Source: Eulemur rufifrons (taxonomy: Eukaryota > Chordata > Mammalia > Primates > Lemuridae). Taken from it: a DNA stretch of 64,000 nucleotides. Location: contig NC_090999.1 of assembly GCF_041146395.1 (NCBI RefSeq), positions 70,065,001-70,129,000 of the forward strand, written 5' to 3'. The notes beneath the pieces are model-generated. The model did no database searches. It was not told where the DNA came from and saw nothing but the letters and a program-made list of their open reading frames with translations. This document shows, one piece after another, positions 53,556-64,000 of the stretch; position 1 is the stretch's first letter, and each line of letters starts with the position of its first letter. Position numbers and translations under genes: made by a program.

Positions 53556-53850
53556 TAAGGATTTCTTGAGATACCCAGAAAGCAAAAAATTGACCAGCCT
53601 GAGCAAGAGCGAGACCCCATCTCTACTAAAAATAGAAAGAAATTATATAGACAGCTAAATACATATATAGAAAAAATTAGCCGGGCATGGTGGCGCATGC
53701 CTGTAGTCCTAGCTACTCGGGAGGCTGAGGCAGGAGGATCGCTTGAGCCCAGGAGTTTGAGGTTGCTGTGAGCTAGGCTGACGCCATGGCACTCATTCTA
53801 GCCTGGGCAACAGAGTGAGACTCTGTCTCAAAAAAAAAAAAAAAAAAAAT
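53556..53850 (+). mobile_element. Alu, 5'-truncated, strepsirrhine linker type
   Basis: Clear Alu from gaccagcctgagcaagagcg (53592) to the A tail, with the linker tatagacagctaaatacat. The 36 bases before it (ggatttcttgagat) look like diverged left-arm sequence. Probable target duplication aaggtaattta (53542-53552) against aaggtaatcta (53851-53861), one mismatch. If right, the element is truncated about 60 bases into the left arm. Confidence 0.88.
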
Positions 53851-53861
53851 AAGGTAATCTA

Positions 53862-54195
53862 TTGGAAACCCAGGGTTTTATAAGAGCACAATATCACTGC
53901 CACCCATAAGGTCAGACTAGAGTGACTTAACAAGGAAGTGGTATCATCAGACTCCAGAAATTGGGGCCTCAGGCAGATGTAAGACCCGCAGTGGGACTGC
54001 TTAGCTGAAACGGGAACTAAAGAGGGGCTGAGGGGCTGTGCTGCCAGCTCAGGAACAATAGAGGAATTGTAGCTACTGTTAGAGATGCCACTTGAAGCCA
54101 GAAACCAGAATGCTTAGGAAATATGCTTCCCAATGTACAGAGAATAGCAACGGAAGGGCATGAAATGGATTTGAAATATCAAAACACCCATATGC
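53862..54195. other. Unrecognised DNA
   Basis: No gene. Slightly GC-richer (gaaacgggaactaaagaggg). No repeat named. Confidence 0.4.
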
Positions 54196-54727
54196 ATCAG
54201 TTTTCGATTGCTGTATAACAAACTACGACAAAGTGGAGTAAAACAATAGCCATTCATTATTTCATAGTTTTCATGGGGCAGGAGTCTGGGCACACTTTAA
54301 CTGAGCTTTTGATTCATGGTCTCACAAGGCTGTAATCAAGAATTCAGTCTGGAATGGAGTCTTAACTGAGGTTGGGGGTTTGCATTCAAATTCATTTTGT
54401 TGTTGCAGAATTCACTTTCTGTGGTTGTAGGACTGAGACCCTTAGCATTTAGAGATTATCTCTGTCAGTAGGCAGCTTAGGACATGGCTACTCTCTTCTT
54501 CAAAGCCTACAGGATTCAGAAGCACATGGGGAAAAACTAGATAAAAAAAAAAAAAAAAAAAAAGCCTACGGGAGGCTCTTTTCCCAGTTTTCTGCAATGG
54601 AAATTTTTATAAGCCTAATCGTATTCACAGGACCCACACACACTGCAAGGGAGAGTGGATTATAAAGGGTCTATACACCAGAAGGCAGGAATATTTAAGG
54701 CCATGTTTGAATTCTTCCTACCATAGC
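54196..54727 (-). mobile_element. Old MaLR-like LTR relic
   Basis: Best-preserved antisense copy of the LTR-like group: cagttttcgattgctgtata, acaaactacgacaaagtgga, catggggcaggagtctgggc, tctcacaaggctgtaatcaa, acatggctactctcttcttc, taagcctaatcgtattcaca. It ends near ttcttcctaccatag. A 22-base A run (54542-54563) sits inside it. Confidence 0.68.
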
Positions 54728-55329
54728 ATGTATGTAATTGTCCACATGGTAAAAGATGCAAGATTATCTATTAGTTTTATTTTTTCCTAGTAAATTCCCT
54801 TATAGAGCCCATTGATCTCTATTCATGTTTGAGATGATTGCTTTCTATGCCTGTTATAAAGCTGATAGTCATTGGTACCCTCTGCTTTTTGGATTCTATC
54901 TTTATCTTGGTTACTCTACCACTAAATAATCCATAGCTTCTTGAAGGGGGGAATGGAGATAAACTTCAGAAACCTTGCATGACTGAAAACATTTAGGCTT
55001 AATTTATTTATTAATTTTTTATTATATTTGTAATAAATATATAGGCATTTTATTATATTTCATAAAATTACTTGCCATTTCATATTTAAAAACCCTTTAA
55101 GTAAAAAATTAAATATATTAAAGGTAATTTATGAAAAAACTGCACTTAGTTAAGAAAAACAAAAAATATTTCAATGAAAAGAACTCTAGAGATATACTTG
55201 GAATTACTTTTATTGAATAACATTTTTTAGAAACTTTAACAAAGGCAATATGACAGCTAAGCGACACAAGGTTGTCAACAACATGCAAAAAACTCACATA
55301 TTTTAAGAAAAACAGGACAATATAGCATG
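54728..55329. other. Unrecognised AT-rich DNA
   Basis: No gene. 55010-55140 is very AT-rich. Confidence 0.4.
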
Positions 55330-55600
55330 AAAATTCACAAAAAAAGCAGATTCAAATGAACAAATACAGATGAAAACCTGCTCAAATATGAAATTAAAGA
55401 AATTTAAACTAAATTAACATTGAATTTTTTAAAATCCATTTAGTCAGCAAAAAATTAAAAAGATATAATGGGGAAATGTAGGCTTTTATTCATTATTGAT
55501 GGAAATGTAAAGTTTACATCCTTTTTAGAGCATAATCTATTAAAATGAAAAAATATATGGCTGTAAGTAACAGAAAATCTATTATGGCAGTAGTAAAAGA
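55330..55600 (+). mobile_element. L1M fragment
   Basis: Blocks aaaagatataatggggaaat, tattcattattgatggaaat, gtaaagtttacatccttttt and agagcataatctattaaaat follow L1M ORF2 C-terminal sequence. The Tigger-like element begins just after, so it may have landed in this L1M; matching L1M text resumes near 56990. Confidence 0.5.
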
Positions 55601-55607
55601 AAATGTA

Positions 55608-56621
55608 ATCATGCATCAATTATAGAGATATGTTCTGAAAAATGTGATGTTAGGCAATTCCATCATTGTGCAAACATCATAGAGTATACTTACATCAGCC
55701 TAGATGGTATAGCCTACTATACACCTTGGCTATATGGTAAAACCTATTTCTCCTAGGCTACACACCTGCACAGCATGTTACTGTGCTAAATACTGTGGGC
55801 AATTGTAACTCAAGGGTCGATATTTGTGTATCTAAACATACCTAAAGATAGAAAAAGTACAGTATAAAAGATGAAAAATGGTACACCTGTAGAGGTCACT
55901 TCCCATGAAAGGAGCTTAAAGGACTAGAAGTTGTTCTGTGTGAGTCAGTAATGAATGAATGTGAAGGCGTGGGATATTACCATACCCTACACTTTACAAA
56001 CACCGTATATTTATACTACACTAAATTTATTTAATTTTTTCTTCAATAATAACTTTAGCTTACTCTAACTCTTTTACTTTACAAGCTTTTGCATTTTTTA
56101 ACTTTTTGACTCTAGTAATAACATGTAGCTTAAAACACAAACACATTGTACAGCTGTGCCAAATATTTTTCTTTATATCCTTATTCTATAAGCTTATTTA
56201 TTCTTTTTTTTACTTTTTACATTCTTTTTTAAAAACTAGGACACAAACATGCACATTAACCTAGTACTACACATGGTCAGATTGTCAATATCATTGTCTT
56301 CCACCTCCTCATCTTTTCCCACTGGAAGGTCTTCAGGGGCAATAATACACATGGAGCTGTCATCATCTATGATAACAATGCCTTCTCCTGGAATACCTCC
56401 AGAAGGACTTGCCTAAGGCTGTTTCATACCTAACTTTATATATATATAGTATATACACACACATATGCAGAAGGAGTACACTCTAAAATAACAATCCAAA
56501 GAAGCATGGTATAGTAAACACTAGACAAAAGGAAATTTTCAACTCCATTATAATCTTATGGCCTCCATGTTGGATACTCAGTCCATCATTGATCAAAATG
56601 TCATTATGCAACACATGACTG
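55608..56621. mobile_element. Tigger/MER2-like DNA transposon
   Basis: About 1.0 kb. The left end reads atcatgcatcaattatagag and the right end gcaacacatgactg, partial inverted repeats of each other, both bordered by TA (55606-55607 and 56622-56623). Internal landmarks: gataggtatagcc-like gatggtatagcctactatac, ctcctaggctacacacctgc, acagcatgttactgtgctaa, ttaaaacacaaacacattgt and tccattataatcttatggc. This order fits a Tigger-group (pogo/Tc1) element with MER2-like ends. It keeps a decayed transposase tail. Confidence 0.82.
56273..56425 (-). pseudogene. Transposase-like C-terminal frame in Tigger element
   Basis: The minus strand gives a continuous acidic stretch. It runs from SPSGGIPGEG through IVIIDDDSSM and IIAPEDLPVG to KDEEVEDNDIDNLTM, preceded in frame by a TAG that probably replaced a CAG codon. 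It reads like the tail of a transposase gene running antisense in this element. No catalytic residues are included. Which Tigger protein it belongs to is not certain. Confidence 0.5.
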
Positions 56622-56623
56622 TA

Positions 56624-56985
56624 GAAGTTTCTCTCTCACATAAAATAAGCCTGGGAGTAGGCAATCTGATTAGAACACTTCATAGTCATCAGAGTCCTGT
56701 TCGTAGCTACCACCTTAACTTACAGCTTATGTCTTATGATTCAAGATGGATACTTGAGTTCTCACACTTAAATTTCAGTTAGCATATGAAGGAAAGGGCA
56801 TAAAATGACTCATTACTCCCTTTTAGAGCATTTTCTAGACATTGTGCTACATTGCTTACTCACATAGCCACTTCTACCTACAGGAAAACTCTGTGCTCAA
56901 CTAAAATTTAAGAAGAATACTGCTAAGGAAGAAGGTAAAAGCAGTGAGAAGATAATAAACCATACACCCTTTGGTAGAGCAAAAG
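56624..56985. other. Unrecognised DNA
   Basis: No gene or named repeat seen. Confidence 0.4.
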
Positions 56986-57265
56986 AAACAATAGCATACA
57001 AAGCTATATGCTCAAGGATATTTATTGTAGTATTGTTTATAATGGAAGAAAATAGGAAACTAAATTGATGTATATTGATAGTATATCATTAAATAGCTTG
57101 AGATGCATTCATATCATATAATGAATACTATGGAGCTACTGAAATATATTAATCAAAGATATATAGCTGCCTTAGAAGTGTACTTTCACAAACTGTTGGC
57201 AAACATGAAAAAATTTTCGCATGTATACATATCTATGTTTATATACTTATAGTCATTATTATCTT
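56986..57265 (+). mobile_element. L1M ORF2 3'-end fragment
   Basis: Blocks gtagtattgtttataatgga, agaaaataggaaactaaatt, agatgcattcatatcatata and atgaatactatggagctact are the familiar L1M C-terminal order. Diverged, no frame. Confidence 0.6.
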
Positions 57266-57439
57266 GTGGTTATAAAATACACTAACAACTCTAAAGGCAG
57301 TTTGAAATGTTAAGAGGGCCACAGAATTGCAAGGGATCTTCATGCAATACCCACAGTGTAAAATGACAGATAGTAGACTAACTCATTCACAGATGTTCTA
57401 AATCCTTTCGTGTGTTCCCTGTACTGCAAGAGCTAGAAA
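57266..57439. other. Unrecognised DNA
   Basis: No gene or named repeat seen. Confidence 0.4.
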
Positions 57440-57780
57440 TCTAAACATTAGCTTTCCCAGACTCCCTTACATCTGAAGTCCTGAATATGATTCAAGTTCA
57501 CCAATCAGATGCATTCTGAAACTAAATTTCAGAGCTAAGTGGGAAGAGGAGCAGGGCATGAAGTGTCATCTTACTGATGTGGATCACTTCAGAGTCAGCA
57601 ATTTCCAGAAGTAGGCAGCTGAACAGCAGATTCCTTACTCAAAAGTCACTGTCCCCATCATGGGCTCCCTTGGCTGCCCAGGTCTGTGGTATGACCCGAG
57701 GGATCATTTCTGGATGCTCATCCTGAAGTCTATTTCATCAGTTTGCTTAATAATTCTTTAAATCATTCAATATCTTTTAA
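57440..57780 (+). mobile_element. Possible old LTR-like relic
   Basis: gctttcccagactcccttac followed by atatgattcaagttcaccaa and tcagatgcattctgaaacta resembles a widely dispersed old LTR-like repeat, ending near aataattctttaaatcattc. Weak; family not asserted. Confidence 0.3.
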
Positions 57781-59295
57781 TAACAATAATACCTTTCTAT
57801 TTAAAACAGCAAGAGTAAATTTTTTTTTTCTGGGAAAGTGAACCCTCTTCAGTGTAGCACTATTGCTATGTGAATCTGAAAACACTGAACAACATCTCTG
57901 TATGCCTATATTTAGTAGTCCCACAAAATAGTTCTAAAATATGAAAATTTGTCAATACTTATAAATCTTTAAGATTTACAATTTTGCTAGAATAACTGAG
58001 TCATATAATGGCATGACAGATTAAAAACTGTATGACAGGAATCTAGACTATATAAAACTACAATGCTACATTATCTCACTGAATTAATTTTCTAGCCTCT
58101 CTTTTTTCTTACCTTTAGCAATTTAAAAAATGATTATTAGATTCTGTCTCTCCATTCTTCCTTTATTAGTCAAGTACATATTCATTAAAATGCTGTGGAT
58201 ATTAGCATAAGCCTCTTACCTAGGAAAAAGTACACCAATCCAAGATGCGGCTTCTTTCTTTCCATTTGTTCACCCACCCATATGGTCCACTGCAACCTTG
58301 TCACAGGGATAATAAGACATATTATTCATGCTTATTAGTATATTATAATGAGTTATTGAAAAAAATGACTTTATACCGAAATAGAGACATCCTGCCAACT
58401 GAGAGCCAGACCTTCTGAGACTAGCATTTCAATAAAAGTTGGAAAAATGTCCTCTGACAGCACATCCTTTCATCAGCTGAAAAATTATTAATGTATAAGC
58501 CCAGCAGTTTTGTGACTGATGAAGAGGATATGACATTGGGAAAATCCTGCCTTCAGCTAGATAAGCATAGCCCACAGCATCGCTGCTCTTTGAGTTGACA
58601 CATCAGTATAATTTTCTGCCATGTGTCTAATTATCTTCACAAAGAAAGGAAGGCTAAGAAGAGAAGGCGGGGCTGGGAGGATAAAAAGGAGTTTGTCTTT
58701 TATTCCATCAACCTGTATGCCATCAACCACAGGACAAGTCTGTTCTCTCATAAATACTGGATTTAAAATCATTGCCAATGAAGGTCATTCACTTTAACTA
58801 GAATAAAACACAATAGCAAAGTAATTTTCTTAATCTCCTGTATGAATTTTCTTCCACGCCTTACATTTCCATCCCTCATTTCTTTTGTTTCATTTCATGT
58901 CTTCTATTATAGAGGGTTTAATATGCTTACTCCTCCATCTCGTACTGGCCTTGCTTCAAATCACTTACTGTAGGTAATTAGCTTTGGTGTGTCTGAGCCT
59001 GTGTTATCGCAGCCTACTCTGTTTGCAGCAGAGTCCTTTATGAGTTCCCTTCTTCATTTAGAATGCAAAAAAGTCAGAAGACAGAATCAATGTCTGCTGA
59101 AAACTGTGCAGTTTAGTTTGTTCATAGTCAGGCAACTAATTTCTCTACTTCATTTTTTTCATTAAAAAAACACAAATCCAGTGGCAGACATAGTTTAATT
59201 AAAAAATAACAAGGAAACCAATCTAAAATATAAGAGAGTAAGGGGTAGCAACATAACTGCATCATTAAATACAAAACCAAATGTGAAGCAATCAT
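57781..59295. other. Unrecognised DNA
   Basis: No gene. 58560-59120 lacks repeats and has a conserved-looking texture (tgccatgtgtctaattatct, gtaggtaattagctttggtg). Nothing decisive. Confidence 0.4.
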
Positions 59296-59306
59296 AAGAA
59301 TGCACA

Positions 59307-59653
59307 GGCTGGGTGGGCGTGGTGGCTCACGGCTGTAATCATAACACTCTGGGAGGCCGAGGCAGGAGGATCGTTTGAGCTCAGGAGTTCGAGACCAGTC
59401 TGAGCAAGAGCGAGACCCCTGTCTCTACTAAAAATAGAAAGAAATTATATGGACATCTAAAAATACATATAGAAAAAAAATTAGCTGGGCATGGTGGCGC
59501 ATGGCTGTAGTTCCAGCTACTCGGGAGGCTGAGGCAGGAGGATTGCTTGAGCTCAGGTGTTTGAGGTTGCTGTGAGCTAGGCTGATGCCACAGCACTCTA
59601 GCCCGGGCAGTAGAGTGAGACTCTGTCTCAAAAAAAAAAAAAAAAAAAAAAAA
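59307..59653 (+). mobile_element. Alu, dimeric, strepsirrhine linker type
   Basis: Complete two-arm Alu with gttcgagaccagtctgag, the linker tatggacatctaaaaatac and a tail of about 26 A. Target duplication aagaatgcaca (59296-59306) against aagagtacaca (59654-59664), two mismatches. The two long minus-strand frames over it are antisense Alu. Confidence 0.95.
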
Positions 59654-59766
59654 AAGAGTACACAACATAAAACATGAGAGTTTAGGAAAGACTTAAACAG
59701 ATCACTGATTTTGTCTCTACCAATACCAAACAAAACAATAGTAATAACAATAATAATAAAAAAATA

Positions 59767-60104
59767 CATTCAGGGCACCATATCTATGGGTTCCACTTTC
59801 ATGGATTCAACCAACTGAGGATTGATATTAAACTGTTAAAAAAAATTGTTCTGTACTGGATATGTACATATATTTTTGTCACATTATTCCCTAAACACTG
59901 CAGTATAAGAACTATTTAAGTAGCATTTACATTGTATTAGGTATTATAAATAATCTACAGATGAATTGAAGTATACAAGAGGATGTGTGTAGGATATATG
60001 TGAATACTGCATCCTTTTTTTTTCAGGGGCTTCAGTATCCATGGATTTTAACTATCCATGAGAAGTCCTGGAACCAACCCCCCACAGATAGCAAGGGACA
60101 ACTG
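59767..60104. mobile_element. Tigger-group (MER44-like) DNA transposon fossil
   Basis: Left end cattcagggcaccatatctatgggttcc and right end gatagcaagggacaactg are partial inverted repeats. Nearby inner blocks catggattcaaccaactgag (left) and tcctggaaccaaccccccac (right) are diagnostic of this non-autonomous Tigger-type group. TA dinucleotides flank it (59765-59766 and 60105-60106). About 338 bp, no transposase. Confidence 0.78.
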
Positions 60105-60106
60105 TA

Positions 60107-60889
60107 TATGCACCAGTAATTTTTTTCCTCAGTAGAAATCCACCAAGAAAAGAGATACAGCATCTTGGCATAAAATTTGAAAAGTAATGGTGCAAAGGAA
60201 ATCATGTAAAAGTTCTGGCATGTTTGTGTACTGATTCAGTCTGCCCCCAGAAAATATGCAGGGGACAGAAAATGTGTTCAGAAAATCTTGAGAATGTTCA
60301 GTAACACTCACAAATGCAGAACATGGCACACTGAAGGAATGAGCCAACATCTAGAAAAAGTTATGAGGGAAAGCATTACAGTGGGATTTCAGTTGAAGCA
60401 GGAAAATGTTCCAGGAGACAACCCCATATATTTTGTCTACTCAGGACGAAAGAAACATGGGGAGAAAATAAAATCATCACAAGTCTGTCTAGATAATTTT
60501 CAAAGCAATAAATAAGGAACACGGAATCCAGGAGACTTTCTGAGGGAACAGAGTGCTGGGGGTGGGGGCAGGGGGTGGCGAAGTACATGGAGAGTTGAAG
60601 GTCACTTGTCCTTCGCCCATCACACCACAGTAATTTTTCTTACCTTTTCCCCCTCTCTGCTGAATAGGGGAGTGGTATTAGCTGCTAGGGAGAGACAATC
60701 TGATGAAGCAGGCTAAAGTTCCTCTAACAAAGACTACATACTTTCAGCTAAGTTCTCCCTGCCCTATACTCAAACCTGACATATTAGAAAAGTGGACATA
60801 AAATGATAGCCTCAAACTCCAACTCAGAGTAGAAGACAATCAAATCACATATAAGAAGCCAACCCTAGCACCCCACCTGCCGCCATATG
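60107..60889. other. Unrecognised DNA with a G-rich spot
   Basis: No gene. 60558-60579 carries three runs of five G plus GG (gggggtgggggcagggggtgg), a candidate G-quadruplex on the plus strand. Opposing chance frames at 60129-60588. Confidence 0.4.
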
Positions 60890-61635
60890 AAATCCTGTGA
60901 TGACCTCCCGTGATACTTAGAATTCAATTCAACTCCCTAATTCTGGTTGTTATGGACTGAATTGTGTCCTCTCAAAATTCACATGTTGAAGCCCTATACT
61001 CTGCTACTTTAGAATGTGACTGCATTTGGAGACAGAATGTTTAAAGAGATGATTAAGGTTAAATGAAGCACCCTAATCCCAAAGGACTGGTGTTTTTATG
61101 AAAGAAGTGAGAGCTCCAGGGATATGAGAGCACACAGAAAGGTCACAGAAAGAAGACGGTCATCTGTGAGCCAAGCAGAGAGGCCTCAGGAGAAAACAGG
61201 CCTGTCAACACCTTCTTCTTGGGCTTCCAGACTTCAGACTATGAGAAATAAATTTCTGTTGTTTAAGCCACCTAGTTTGTGTTATTTTATTATAACATCC
61301 CTAGCAGGCTAATACACTGACACATAAGAATGTGTATGATCTGTACCTGACTGATTCTCTTTTTCATCACTGTGTCCCAGCTCTGTTTTCTTCTCTCTTT
61401 TCCCCCTGAAACATTCCAACCATCCCCTCCCCAGGCCCAGCACCTGAGCCCTTACTTTTCTTCCCAAGACCATCATACGGCTAACTTATTCTTGTCATCC
61501 CACTCCCAGCTTAAATGACACATAATAAAAGAGACCTTCTCTGATCACCCAATGTATCTCACACATTTTGCACACACAGCACTGTCTGGGACATAGCTAG
61601 AGCTTAATAAATATTCACTGGAGGAATGAAAAAGA
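60890..61635 (+). mobile_element. L2 LINE 3' end, split by an MLT1 LTR
   Basis: Left part: atgacctcccgtgatactta, gaattcaattcaactcccta. After the LTR (60958-61316) it resumes with gtgtatgatctgtacctgac, ctcccagcttaaatgacaca, gagaccttctctgatcaccc and ends gggacatagctagagcttaa, taaatattcactggaggaat. This is the correct L2 order across the gap. Confidence 0.75.
60958..61316 (+). mobile_element. MLT1-type MaLR LTR inside L2
   Basis: Begins tgttatggactgaattgtgt with the MLT1 5' end, then aaattcacatgttgaagccc, atgtgactgcatttggagac, ggactggtgtttttatgaaa, cttccagacttcagactatg, and ends ataaatttctgttgtttaag, ccacctagtttgtgttattt, ctagcaggctaataca. It starts TG and ends CA. Flanking 5-mers ctggt and ctgac agree at 3 of 5. 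About 359 bp, solo LTR, no internal genes. Confidence 0.88.
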
Positions 61636-63439
<1,804 letters not shown>

Positions 63440-63450
63440 TAAACGGAGGA

Positions 63451-64000
63451 ATGACTACAGATTTAATCCTCATGGTATGCGAAGAGGATCAGGAGGCTAG
63501 AGGTTTTATAAGAGTACAGAAATGTCCAGGAAAGTTTTATTTCCTCAAAAAAATATATATAAATATAATTTTACACAGGGATCAAATGGATGCAAAAAAG
63601 TAGCAAATATAATTAAAGAAAAAATCCTCAGAATGAAGATTTGAATTTATGGAACTAAGGTACACATTCTATGTAAAGAAAATTAATCCCAGTGTGTTTA
63701 ACTGCAAGATTTATCTTGGATAAGTAGGTGGATTTTAAAGATAAAAATTCTTTAAGCATCCAGACAGAAAAATCAAGTCACCTACAGAAGGAAAACGTTA
63801 AACTGCCCTCAGACTTCTCTACAGTATTAAATGTCCAGACACAATAAAACAATCTCTGAAACTTGAAAATAAAATATAACTCAAGGATATTAGACCCAGG
63901 AAACCGTTTTTCCTTTCAATGTGTAACAGACTAGCATCCTCATCAAACATGCGTGCACAGCACCTTCTTGAAAAAATAAAAAAAAATTAAAAGCCCCCAA
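63451..64000. other. Unrecognised AT-rich DNA
   Basis: No gene or named repeat seen to the window end. Confidence 0.4.

Noticed and set aside
59381..59769. Two overlapping minus-strand frames of about 100 codons
   Set aside because: They translate the antisense Alu (typical antisense-Alu residues), not a gene.

Overview
This window reads as nuclear, non-coding DNA from a strepsirrhine primate, most likely a Malagasy lemur. The main evidence is the Alu family. Seven of the eight Alu copies carry the same AT-rich linker between their two arms, a form I associate with strepsirrhine rather than human-lineage Alus. Alu (7SL-derived) elements beside L1, L2, MIR, MaLR-type LTRs, hAT (MER20, MER5A) and Tigger fossils put it among primates. 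The DNA is AT-rich and I see no CpG island, tRNA, rRNA or complete protein-coding gene. Most longer open frames are short chance frames or antisense shadows of L1 and Alu. The window is best described as gene desert or the inside of a very large intron.

Layout: 0-3 kb holds MaLR-like LTR relics and a MER20. 3-6.6 kb is unique AT-rich DNA. 6.7-8.5 kb has an Alu, an L2 tail and an LTR-like relic. 8.5-19 kb is mostly unique with old repeats, including a MER20 inside a MIR (11.5 kb) and a MIR inside an antisense L1M (15.2-16.3 kb). 19-30 kb has an LTR-like relic, a hAT fossil, an antisense L1 3' end carrying a tiny U2 snRNA retro-fragment (23.3 kb), two Alus and one short protein-like frame (24.9-25.1 kb, minus). 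30.4-32.7 kb is a 5'-truncated L1 with an inverted 5' tip. 32.8-39 kb includes a possible conserved non-coding block (33.5-34.0 kb), a MER5A, a MIR and LTR relics. 39.6-42.4 kb holds old L1M pieces. 45.8-49.7 kb has an Alu and a long L1 that carries another Alu and has lost its reverse-transcriptase region. 49.8-51.3 kb holds an 86-bp inverted repeat with only two mismatches. 52.8-54.7 kb has two Alus in opposite orientation and an LTR relic. 55.3-60.1 kb has L1M pieces, a long Tigger/MER2-like element, an Alu and a second Tigger-group element. 60.9-61.6 kb is an MLT1-type LTR inside an L2, and 63.1 kb is a young-looking Alu.

No genes act together here; the content is a layered record of transposition. 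I found no new defence, metabolic or regulatory system. The points most worth checking are the 86-bp inverted duplication, the twin-primed L1, the U2 fragment with its own target-site duplication, the protein-like frame at 25 kb and the possible conserved block at 33.5-34.0 kb. Family names are from memory of consensus sequences. Boundaries without a quoted target-site duplication are accurate to a few tens of bases.
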